Shown here one piece after another: positions 12,324 to 20,254 of a stretch of 29,836 nucleotides of DNA. The translations under genes were made by a program, and so were the position numbers. The stretch comes from Plakobranchus ocellatus (taxonomy: Eukaryota > Mollusca > Gastropoda > Plakobranchidae): the NCBI GenBank assembly GCA_019648995.1, contig BLXT01008368.1, positions 17,365 through 47,200 of the forward strand. The letters are read 5' to 3'. The notes under the pieces are model-generated. The model did not search any database and was not told the DNA's origin. It was given only the letters and a program-made list of their open reading frames with translations. Within the stretch, counting starts at the first letter, position 1, and every line of letters starts with the position of its first letter.

Positions 12324-15300
12324 TTTATATATTTTTTGTTAAAATGGGAAAACAGGTTTCTTAAACTAGTTTTTTTTTCATTGAATTCGTATTAAAAATG
12401 AATTAAATTGCCAATATAGTCAACTCTGTTCAATTATTTCAAACTTTGCTTTTTTGGAGGCTTTTTTTCCCCTTATTTATGCTGGAGAATCAAATTTACA
12501 GACTTAAAAGCATGAAAAAAAAAAACCGAAGAGATTGGTTTTGCGATAAATTTATTCTGTTTTTTTTTCCTGTTCGACTCATTATCACATTTTTTTTCTT
12601 TGAGCTAAATTTATATCTCACATAAGCCTTTTTTTCCAAATTTTCTACTGTTATCCCTGACTGTTTGCTCTGTGGTATTTCTTCATGAAACTAGCTGTAC
12701 TTGGAGGGACGCCTGGCATGCCGAGCTGTTGTACTGGCTAAACCCTTAGTGCAATTATTCTTTTTTGCTCTGGCCCTCTACACTTGTTTGAGCCGTATCT
12801 CTGACTACAAACACCACTGGGGAGATGTGCTGGCAGGTGCTCTACTAGGGACAGTTGTTGCAATCAGTTTGGTGAGTTTTGACTAATCAGCTTTACTTTG
12901 AAGATTTTTTTCGCGAAAATAGACATACTCCACCACTTAAATGCTCTTTGTTTATTTATTGTGACAGGATGCCTTGGATGAATTTTGCTGTTCAAACAGC
13001 AAAACAACTATGGGTAAATCAGAACTGAAGTCTTTTTCCTCAACATTGTGGATAAAGCAAAGATTTTTTTTTTTCTGATTAATCATTTTTGATTTCTTTT
13101 CTTATGACCTACTCTGTATGACACTGACAGCAAGATAAATCTCTCTATTTCAGTACATTGCAGTTTGTCGTCTTATGCTTGAGTCAACATGCCTCTGCCA
13201 TAGGTTTTAAGTGTCCCCTTATTTCATGGAAGACGATTCACAAACACTTTAAACTTTTAAATGCACTAGCTCATACACTATACTATCGAGTGGACACTTT
13301 TATTGAGCGGCACATCAGTGCATTTCAGAGGAAGAGCAAAGAACTAGAGTGGTCTTAAGGGGAGAATTACAAGTTTATAAAATATAATTTCCAAATAGTG
13401 AAATTATATCACATTATCATGGATAGCTTGTAACAGAGCTCTTAAGTTATAACAATGCAAAAGAATACATAGTAAAGGAACTAGAAAAAATAATGACATT
13501 TGGTTAACTATATAATACATTTGTAGTATTAATTTCAACAAAATTTTGTTGAAGAATTTTCCTTATTCAAGATAAACTTATATGACACAAAACAAACTAT
13601 AGAAAGTTATTTTTTTATTTTGATTTCTTGTATGTTTTATAAATTTTCTTTCATACAAAACAAAAGATAGTAATGAAGTCACTTAGAAAATAAGGATGGT
13701 AAGCAAACATTTGATGCAATCCTTCAAACACATCTTTCCATAATAATTTTGGAACAGTGATGAATACATTTAGCATTAAAAAAAAATTTGAAAAATAACG
13801 GTGAGCTAAAGCTGGTATCTCCAAGATCAAGCATCAGATAACCAAGTAAAAATTTTATACAGTATGTGGGCTTCTCTTTGGCATCCATGTAAATTATAGA
13901 ATCTGAAAAACCATTGCAGCCCTACTAGACACAAGTAGAACTTGTACAGTTGACTTGAAGCAGTGTCTAATAGTATTTTGAAAAAAAAAAGTTTTGTATC
14001 TGAATCAAAGATGAGCTTATAACTCATGAGCAGTCTGCATTTTCAGGTACATATGTATGCCAAGGTAAAGAATATTTTTTAACAAGATTTTTAGACCAAA
14101 AAATCGTCAGACGTTCTGAATATTACTTAAATACCTTTTGCTGTTTTTCCAAAGTAATGACAATCAGCAGATGTCACTTATGGCCTTAATGGAATCATAT
14201 CTCTTCAGTTATCTACCTTATCCAATAATGAGTTTTGCTGACTGAATTTCAACCACCTTGCAGTGCCTTGGCTATAGTTGCATGTCTGTTGCTGCAACAA
14301 AGGTGAACTATACATGGAAATACTTCAAATAGTACAGTTTTATTGAAGTTTACTTGAGCTTGTGTTTTTCATTGCAAATGATGGTACACAGTGTAAAACA
14401 GGGTCATAGGTTCAGAGCCTTCAAAGTGCATTTTTCTGAGAAAAGTCACTAGAGCATGATGCAAACTTTTTCCTGAGACAGTGCTTAGTCCTGTTAACTG
14501 ACCTGCGACTAACCCCTTTTCCTCTTGTTATTCCCTCGGGACTGATGTTTTTTGGCCTTTGAAAAAAAAAACATTAAAAAAAAAGCTATGAAGCAATCAT
14601 TCTAAAAATTTGGATACATACAGTTTTTTTTAGAGCTGTTAGTTGCAATACTTTTTATTCAGCTACCTTGATAAGTTTTTTTTTCTTTTAATGTTCTTTA
14701 CAAAAGGAAAAGAATTTGATTTTTTTGAAAATTCTCTGAACCCTATGAAAGATGCAGCAAACAGGTAAGAACATGTAAATAAGCAAAGATGCTTTTGACT
14801 TTTATAGATATTTAGATCTAGATATCTAGACAAAAAATTATCTGGTTGGGCTCATTTTTTCCTTTGGGTTTTGATTTAGTGCTACTAGATCTAGGACTCT
14901 GAGCGTTTCTTAGATCTACACTACATCTGGATCTAGATCTAGGTCATCACTAGAATCATTTCACTTTCTATCGGCAAAAACTATAGATTATCATAGAAAG
15001 TTCTTTCCAGATCTGTCTGCCTAAAAAAAACCCAACAGACGAGGTCTATTCAAGGCCATAATGGCGTTAGATCTAATCTAGACCTAGATCCAGATCTCAA
15101 TCTACCTCACAGATTTCACTGATTTGGGCTGACTTTCAGATCTGCGTCACTGGTTCTAAATTGTTTTGATAAAAAAAGAGCTCTACAATGACATTGAAAC
15201 GAGAGTTCTACAATGACAAAAATGTAATTCGGGATATTGATGAAGAACTGGTTCAGGAACAAAAATATTGAGGTGGCAAGTTGTTTGTGCAGTTATTATA

Positions 15301-16159
15301 GGCGTTATAGAGCGCAAAAGGTAAAAACCACAAGGATTGTGGGTGCCATCCACCGGGAACTTTTTGGGTTGCCAGCAACAGGTGAGGGCTGTGTCGCAAG
15401 TGAGTTAAATATAATACTGGAATCCATGAATAGTTCCATGAACACAATCTCAGGGCTCTAAGTGAATGATTGGTAAAGATTAGTAATTATACTGATTTTT
15501 ACCAGAAAAGCAGGAAGATGCAAATTGAGACATTGCCAACAAAAGACAAAGCCAGGTTGCTGAAAGAAATGTTATGTTGATGTATAGATTCCGCACGTAA
15601 GATTGCTTGTTGCTAAAAGGCAGAAAATGGCAAAAAATGTATGCAGAGTCAAAAAAACACAAAACCTGGTTGGCTCCATTCAGTATCACTGGAGGGTCAG
15701 AGTGCCTTTCAGTGTTGACCAGAATGTAACATTGTTTCTCTGTGGCTGATAGGTGTGAGGCCATTATATTTCTTGCATGTAAGATTTTCAGCTTTTGGGA
15801 AATGTCAAATTTCTGTGCTTTATCAATTGGTGATTTTTGTCTTTAAGCATAATCATACTTTTAGAAACTCTGTTAATGATAGAAATTATTCTTACCTTGA
15901 GCAGTTTTTATTCCCAGTTATTTTTGATAGATTTCTTCTGTTTTAGGTATTCTCTCTGACCCATTTTGGCAAGCATCTGTGTAAGGCTGATTTTCTATGC
16001 TGGTCAGGAAGGTACGAGAAAGATGAGGAGATCCAGGCGACAGAATTGGTCTCCACTAACCATCAGTTTGAGAACAAATTTGGTCACATGACATCTGGAG
16101 ATGCTGTGCATACTATCGCAGATGAAACCCGTGTCATCAGTATTCAAGAAACATCCTAA
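7225..16159 (+). CDS. Phospholipid phosphatase (LPP/PLPP, PAP2 family), six coding exons
   Basis: Enzymes of this family dephosphorylate lipid phosphates such as phosphatidate, lysophosphatidate, sphingosine-1-phosphate and ceramide-1-phosphate. They are six-pass proteins of the plasma membrane and Golgi. Joining 7225-7309, 8624-8775, 10285-10571, 12113-12170, 12695-12871 and 15947-16159 keeps one frame throughout and gives 323 residues, a normal length. Family marks in order are QRGFFCGDESIRYP (44-57), motif C1 K133-X6-R140-P141 (KHSVGRLRP), motif C2 PSGH 179-182, and motif C3 S227-R228-X5-H234-X3-D238 (SRISDYKHHWGD). H234 is the expected nucleophile and H182 the expected proton donor. Because all catalytic residues are present, it is an active-type PLPP and not a catalytically dead PLPPR-type relative. 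ATG 7225 has G at -3 and +4. An alternative in-frame ATG at 7192 would need an unspliced 5' end. I cannot choose between PLPP1, 2 and 3 orthology. Confidence 0.93.
7310..8623 (+). other. PLPP intron after the first coding exon
   Basis: A GT-AG intron, AT-rich, with a T/G homopolymer boundary at about 7725-7744. I see no embedded gene or defined repeat. Confidence 0.75.
8624..8775 (+). CDS. PLPP exon encoding membrane segment 1 end and QRGFFC block
   Basis: The acceptor TTAATCTTTCCAG and donor GTATGT are both strong. It encodes residues 29-79. VCGGAFAIQKG completes the first membrane segment. YQRGFFCGDESIRYP is the family block equivalent to FQRG-FCNDESIKYP of vertebrate enzymes. The second hydrophobic segment then begins (VPLVLSVGLTLPCVV). 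It starts in phase 1 and ends in phase 0. Confidence 0.93.
8776..10284 (+). other. PLPP intron between QRGFFC exon and C1 exon
   Basis: A GT-AG intron, AT-rich. Several short minus-strand ORFs (8860-9081, 9123-9386, 9516-9719) show no recognisable family and are taken as chance. Confidence 0.75.
10285..10571 (+). CDS. PLPP exon with catalytic motif C1
   Basis: The acceptor is TGTGCTTTTCTTAG and the donor is GTAAAC. It encodes residues 80-174 plus two bases of codon 175. It contains the cytoplasmic loop, membrane segment 3 (YWLAAAYNAIAVFLFGSVV), motif C1 KHSVGRLRP (133-141), and the following extracellular/luminal loop HFLSLCNPDLEKCSGYM...VCRS. The conserved cysteines of this loop are kept. 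The asparagine of the N-glycosylation sequon that I recall here in vertebrate LPPs (INCS) is not: this protein has EKCS. Confidence 0.95.
10572..12112 (+). other. PLPP intron containing a degenerate GAT-repeat tract
   Basis: A GT-AG intron. At about 11745-11890 it holds many GATGATG/GGTGAT words, a decayed trinucleotide repeat. No gene is seen inside. Confidence 0.75.
11745..11890. repeat. Degenerate (GAT)n tract
   Basis: GAT and GGT triplets recur with many substitutions (GTGATGGTGATAG, GGTGATGATGCTAATG, GTAATGATGATGATAAT). This is an old microsatellite. Confidence 0.6.
12113..12170 (+). CDS. PLPP 58-nt micro-exon with catalytic motif C2 (PSGH)
   Basis: The acceptor CCCCAATCCAAG is followed by 58 nt and a perfect donor GTAAGT. 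With the two bases carried from the preceding exon it encodes R-LSFPSGHSSFALYSAVYLI (175-194). This contains the catalytic histidine H182 and the start of membrane segment 4. Compare LSFYSGHSSFSMY in vertebrate PLPP1. The phase (2 in, 0 out) and the 58-nt length agree with what I remember of the vertebrate gene. It is too short for a simple ORF scan, and without it the protein would lack motif C2. Confidence 0.92.
12171..12694 (+). other. PLPP intron with TA microsatellite
   Basis: A GT-AG intron of 524 bp. It carries a TA dinucleotide run at 12285-12330 and several T-runs near its 3' half. No further exon is seen. Confidence 0.8.
12285..12330. repeat. (TA)n microsatellite
   Basis: An almost uninterrupted AT/TA run within the intron that follows the micro-exon. 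Confidence 0.9.
12695..12871 (+). CDS. PLPP 177-nt exon with catalytic motif C3
   Basis: The acceptor is CATGAAACTAG and the donor is GTGAGT. It is phase 0 at both ends, 59 codons (195-253). It encodes LYLEGRLACRA, then membrane segment 5 (VQLFFFALALYTCL), then motif C3 SRISDYKHHWGD (227-238) with nucleophile H234 and its partner D238. It ends with the start of membrane segment 6 (VLAGALLGTVVAISL). The length is the same as I recall for the corresponding vertebrate exon. Confidence 0.95.
13164..13358 (+). CDS. Candidate alternative terminal exon of the PLPP gene
   Basis: The preceding exon ends in phase 0. Splicing to the acceptor TACATTGCAG would continue membrane segment 6 as FVVLCLSQHASAIGF, followed by a basic, His-rich tail (SWKTIHKHFKLLNALAHTLYYR ends about 25 codons before the stop) and a stop at 13356-13358: 64 codons in place of the 70 encoded by 15947-16159. 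A stronger acceptor ten bases upstream (ATTTCAG, exon from 13154) would give an 18-codon tail beginning YIAVCRL and ending at 13210. Either could form a shorter isoform. The evidence is the open frame, phase match and hydrophobic start only. It could equally be chance intronic sequence. Confidence 0.3.
   Translation, partial: FVVLCLSQHASAIGFKCPLISWKTIHKHFKLLNALAHTLYYRVDTFIERHISAFQRKSKELEWS
14803..15145. repeat. AGATCT/CTAGATC-rich cluster
   Basis: Palindromic AGATCT and related words recur at 14803-14830, 14885-14957, 15006-15013, 15067-15098 and 15138-15145, much like the cluster upstream of the gene at 3565-4585. Confidence 0.5.
15947..16159 (+). CDS. PLPP terminal exon: cytoplasmic tail and stop
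   Basis: The acceptor TTTCTTCTGTTTTAG leads in phase 0 into VFSLTHFGKHLCKADFLCW, finishing membrane segment 6. A hydrophilic, mostly acidic cytoplasmic tail follows (YEKDEEIQATELVS...FENKFGH...VISIQETS), with the stop TAA at 16157-16159. It encodes 70 codons (254-323). The join is supported by the phase match, the strong acceptor and the tail composition. Tails are poorly conserved in this family, so the sequence itself gives no subtype. Confidence 0.82.
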   Translation, partial: VFSLTHFGKHLCKADFLCWSGRYEKDEEIQATELVSTNHQFENKFGHMTSGDAVHTIADETRVISIQETS

Positions 16160-16489
16160 ATAAATGTCATTTATTGCAGATGTTATAAAAACAAGCTTTC
16201 CATTTTCTTAACATACAACACCAAAAAAAAGGTACTGAAAAATAGGTCAGTTTTGTGTCCAAACCATTTCTCTGCTCTCACAGAAATCTTTGCTTTGAAT
16301 ATGGGAATAATGCGATATGTTTTATTTAGGCCTACTTAAATTTTTAAGCCTGTGATTGATTTGCACATTTGGAATCTTATTGCTCATGTTTTTGGATTGT
16401 TATATGGTGTGTATGGTTTGTATTCATTCAAAGAAATTATTATGTTGCATTACCTTGTGGTTTACAGGTCTCAAACTCTTTCACTACAA

Positions 16490-16580
16490 ATTTCGCCAAT
16501 TGTGCCAATCATCAAGGGAAAACAGTTTACGCAAGAAGAGAACTTTGGATTATTGTTGTGGTGCACATACCTTATTAGTC
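16490..16580 (+). repeat. Dispersed repeat copy, forward
   Basis: CAGTTTACGCAAGAAG...TATTGTTGTGGTGCACATACCTTATTAG closely resembles the reverse complement of about 16942-17020. The pair forms an inverted repeat about 360 bp apart. Confidence 0.55.
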
Positions 16581-16941
16581 CCATGCAGCAGATATTGTAG
16601 GGGGAGAAAATAAGAAATCTATTTACCTTGGAACAAATTTGTTCCATCTTTCACTAGTTGCCTTGCTCATTTGGGATCTTGCTTCAGTAACTCTGTTTTT
16701 GGTCTTGTATCGCAAGCACAATCAGTAAACAGCCATGCTCATCTTTAATGATATAAAAAATAATTCAGATGTCCTGTTGAGTATAAAACATATCTTCATA
16801 TTATAATATAGTTTGGAATTAAATGCACAATTATTGGGGCAAAGTATGGCTTTCTAGAACAAATCAAGTTCATTACAGACAGACAGGCTAAACCAATTAA
16901 CATGTACAAACTGATAAAGTCGACCTTTATACAAGTTTTGA

Positions 16942-17020
16942 AACATTAACAAGGTATGTGCACAAAGGCAACAATATGTAACCCTTTTTTTTTCTTCAGA
17001 TAAACTGAATGATTGAGTTG
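16942..17020 (-). repeat. Dispersed repeat copy, reverse
   Basis: Its reverse complement reads CAATCATTCAGTTTATCTG, then AAGAAAAAAAAAGGG, then TATTGTTG...GTGCACATACCTTGTTA. It matches the forward copy at 16490-16580 apart from scattered changes and a small indel. Confidence 0.55.
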
Positions 17021-17114
17021 GTGCTCTAAAGTATATCAAGATTGAAATTATTTTACTTAACCACTTAGGAAATTGTCCAACGGGTAGTAGAAATTTTTAT
17101 TTTAATGGTGTCAA

Positions 17115-17365
17115 GCAGTGTCTAGCCTGGTAAATATTTTTTCCCTTTCTTCGCTTTTTTTTGATTTATACTTTATCTTTCTACCCTTTATCTTTGATCT
17201 ACCCTGGTAAATAGTTTTTTCCTTTCTTTCCTTTCTCTGGGTTTTTTTTTGTTGTTTTTGTTTGATTTACTCTCTTTCTTTCTAAGCAAGTCATATGATC
17301 TAGCCTGGTAAAAATTTATTTGCTCTCTTTCCTTTCTTTGCTTTTTTTTTTTACAATACTTTATC
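17115..17365. repeat. Three degenerate CTGGTAAAT / pyrimidine-rich tandem units
   Basis: TCTAGCCTGGTAAAT (17121), ATCTACCCTGGTAAAT (17198) and ATCTAGCCTGGTAAAA (17298) each precede a run of TTTCCTTTCTTTGCTTTTTTTT. The spacings of 77 and 101 bp show an old, imperfect tandem array. Confidence 0.6.
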
Positions 17366-17741
17366 TTTCAAAGCGGGTCAATGCATGTGATATCCCAAAA
17401 ATAATAAAAGCTGTGCTATTTATTTGCAGAGCAGCATTGTGAAATAACAAATTATGATCAATATGTGTACATAACAATAGTGTTTGCTCACTGAAAGATG
17501 GTTGTGCCTCAGACACACGGGTATATGTTTAGATGTTAGGCTTTAGTGTTTAATTTTTGAAATTTGTAATATGACCCTCTCCTTGGCCATAGCTTGACAG
17601 TTGCGACTTGATCTTTTTGGACTCATAGGCCTCTTTTTCCTTTCCTTTGTTTGTCTGCATTCTGATTAAATTGTTTACTTATATTTTATTATTTTATTTT
17701 TCAAAATATTTTGTTACTTTTTGGTACAGCATTTTGATGTA

Positions 17742-17800
17742 NNNNNNNNNNNNNNNNNNNNNNNNNNNNNNNNNNNNNNNNNNNNNNNNNNNNNNNNNNN
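17742..17800. other. Assembly gap (59 N)
   Basis: A run of N directly abutting a 42-base T-run (17801-17842). The real length of this region is unknown. Confidence 0.98.

Positions 17801-17842
<42 letters not shown>
17801..17842. repeat. Poly-T tract
   Basis: 42 consecutive T next to the gap. It may be a homopolymer or the minus-strand poly(A) tail of a retrotransposed sequence hidden in the gap. Confidence 0.9.
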
Positions 17843-17847
<5 letters not shown>

Positions 17848-20040
17848 GAGAGCAATATAGATGTCTTAATTTTGAATGATTTAATTGCAATATAAAGTTT
17901 TAAAGTTTTAATCATCATGGAGACAAAAAAAAATATCTTGTTGGTTCAAATCATTTTTCTTTAGCTGATTGACACAGGTAAGTTTTGTAAGAAAAAATAA
18001 GAAGCGGAAGGAACAATTAGAAATATTTTTTTTTTCATTAAAAGCAAAGAAACAGTTCGAAAGAAAAATTCCTTCCCTCAACTTTGAAAAAAGCATTTCT
18101 TTGAAAAGGTATCTTTTTCAGATTCATGGGCATTCACATACTCTGTACAGTTTTATCTGTCAGTATAATTTTGATTTGTACATTTTACCATTAAATATCA
18201 CAGTTTGTGAAAAAATTATAAATAAATTATATTAACTTTAGGGAATCATATATATAAACAAAAAGAATCCTTATTTTTCCTTGTATAGAAGTAGGATATT
18301 TTCATGTGGTATTTTTTATACTATATTTGATCATGAACGCAATTAATTATTTCTTATTTTTTATGTAAAAAAGAGAGAAGAAATGTAACGTTTTGTCAGA
18401 GATACTGTTATATGAATTTCTTTGTTGCTCTGATTGTAGAGGAATACTGCACAACTTCTGATCTCAGGGGCCAGTTTATGCTTCATTCACATGACTTTCT
18501 GAAATCTTTATCCTTTTGTATGTTGCATTATGGCTCTATACATGTATTTATTATTCTAAATTAATGAACATTGTTTATAGAGATCCTTTAAATATAGCTA
18601 CTTGAATGTGTGGAAATGCTTTAAAGTGTGCTCAAAGCAACAGTTTGCCCAAAAGACTAAATTGCTTTTTAAACATCTGCCTTTTTTTTTTTTTTTTTAA
18701 AGTGATGCTACTAAGGTAATAATAGCTTGAAAATTGTCTTAGACTCCTAAAATTACTTTTTGCTTTGCTGAGAATGATTTTAGAGTATCCATTCTTAGAA
18801 GTGCAATTATTATGAATTAATGATGATAATGCCTCCCCTCTAATCCCATCTACCCACTCTCTTCTCCTAAAGAATAATGTGAGACTGTGATCATCACAGC
18901 CATTTACTTCTCGTAGGCAATCTTTCCTAAAAAAACTGAATTATTCCCTTTGACCTATACGAAGGCATCCCTGAGTGAAGTGAATCACCTGATAGGTGTG
19001 TTTGTTTATATACTTTAGGGCGATATGTTTTACAGTATACAATATTTTTATGGCCAGTAAACATTATACTTATTTAATTTACTAAGGAAAGTTCAACAAT
19101 CCTAAATGTGAAACCGATGGAAAAACAGAAAATTTCAAAACTTCATGATGACTGTGTTTAAGGAACTCATTTAGCTCAGTTTTAAATAACATTCAAAAAG
19201 TAAGAGGCAACACATGTGTACCTGAAATGGTGAGGAACACCTTGCAATGTTGGAATGATGTTTGAGTATGCAAAAATCTTCAGCTTATTTCAGTCGAAAA
19301 TTTACTTATGGTTAGAAGGCTCCTAGATCACTGTAGAGAATTGTGGCAAGGAAGAAAAAGTTGCAACATTTAACAATTAACATTTTTTTTTTCTCATCTT
19401 ATCTATATAATCCTTAGGAACCAACTTAAAAAAAAACATTGCTTTTTAGTCTCTTGTAAAGTGGATGTTTTGCACGTAATTGAATTTTTTTTTTTTTTTG
19501 TAAATAAACATTGATCTGTTTATTTCAGCAATTTTCCCTTCAAAGCATTTTTATGCTTGCTCAAATTTCACCCATAGTTTGAATATTTCATGTTATTATT
19601 TTTTTATAGTCACATCAATAAGTTTTCACCATGTGCTGCAGATGGTGATAAACAGGATTAATCTTTGATGAGGATGTAAATTGTAAAACTTAATTTTCGT
19701 TGTCATCGTCATTTTCAAGGTAATCGAGCAAACTGTTTTTTGCAATAGTAGTGAAGGCTGAAAAAAACCCAGTCTATGTTTGATATAACTAATGTGGCCA
19801 GTACAGCCTTATCTCATCATTTTCGAGACAATATTTATTTGGGTACCATATTTTTTAAAATTTTTACCAAGTGGGAGTGCATTGCATCATATATGTTGGG
19901 TATTAATCTCACATTATGTGTGTATATAATTAGTATTCTGATTTTAAAAAAAAATGAAGTTGTGCACAATCTTGCATGTGTGTTTCTGTTAATCCTTGTG
20001 AATAACGTAGCAATATGTAACTTTAATACAAAATCAGTAT
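17843..20040. other. AT-rich sequence, no gene seen
   Basis: Short ORFs without recognisable domains and long T-runs (for example 18682-18699 and 19486-19499). It could be extended 3' UTR or intergenic sequence. Confidence 0.5.
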
Positions 20041-20254
20041 TTGTTATCTGAAAACTCTTCTTGCCTGGGTATAGTTGGTGTTGTACAAGTTGATCTGGAA
20101 CAAGCAATAGATTTAGATTATCTGAAATTTCCGAGTGACCAAAAATCTGTTTTTTTTAGAGGTTTTTTATTACTGATTCTTTTCTTAGGTGATTTCAGTG
20201 AGAGTCTCAATCATGAAGTCCAGCCTCTTTCATTTGGGGAAAATTTTTAATAAA
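20041..20254 (+). other. Unrecognised open stretch ending at an AATAAA signal
   Basis: An open frame reads LSENSSCLGIVGVVQVDLEQ, then AIDLDYLKFPSDQKS, and continues through a possible acceptor (TTCTTTTCTTAG, 20178-20189) to GDFSESLNHEVQPLSFGENF and a stop. AATAAA follows at 20249-20254. The composition looks more like coding than the surroundings do, but I recognise no family and no upstream exon. It could be a terminal exon of an unseen transcript, a decayed sequence, or chance. Confidence 0.15.

Larger units (their letters stand above)
12872..15946 (+). other. Last PLPP intron, with alternative exon candidate and AGATCT cluster
   Basis: A GT-AG intron of about 3.1 kb. It contains the alternative terminal exon candidate (13164-13358), a second cluster of AGATCT/CTAGATC words (14803-15145) and short ORFs of unknown meaning (13827-14027, 15237-15461, 15480-15764). 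Confidence 0.7.
16160..17408 (+). other. Probable PLPP 3' UTR
   Basis: AT-rich sequence after the stop. An AATAAA overlaps the stop (16159-16164), too close to be the main signal. The next plausible polyadenylation hexamer is AATAAA at 17403-17408, followed by a GTG/T-rich stretch. Other hexamers occur further on (18221, 20249, 23458), so the true end is not determined. An inverted pair of a dispersed repeat lies inside. Confidence 0.4.

Noticed and set aside
12968..13012. Possible extra PLPP exon (DALDEFCCSNSKTTM...) between GTGACAG and GGTAAAT
   Set aside because: An exon ending at the GT would be 46 nt and would throw the terminal exon at 15947 out of frame. Reading on without splicing gives a short tail ending in poly-Phe from a T-run.
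15285..15322. Short hydrophobic reading VVCAVIIGVIERK ending at a GTAAAA donor, considered as an alternative membrane exon
   Set aside because: There is no start codon, no clear acceptor in phase, and a stop lies just upstream in frame.
15237..15461. ORF RRYRAQKVKTTRIVGAIHRE..., considered as a decayed Harbinger-type transposase start
   Set aside because: Similarity to the N-terminus of HARBI1-like proteins is only impressionistic. There are no terminal repeats and no nuclease motifs nearby.
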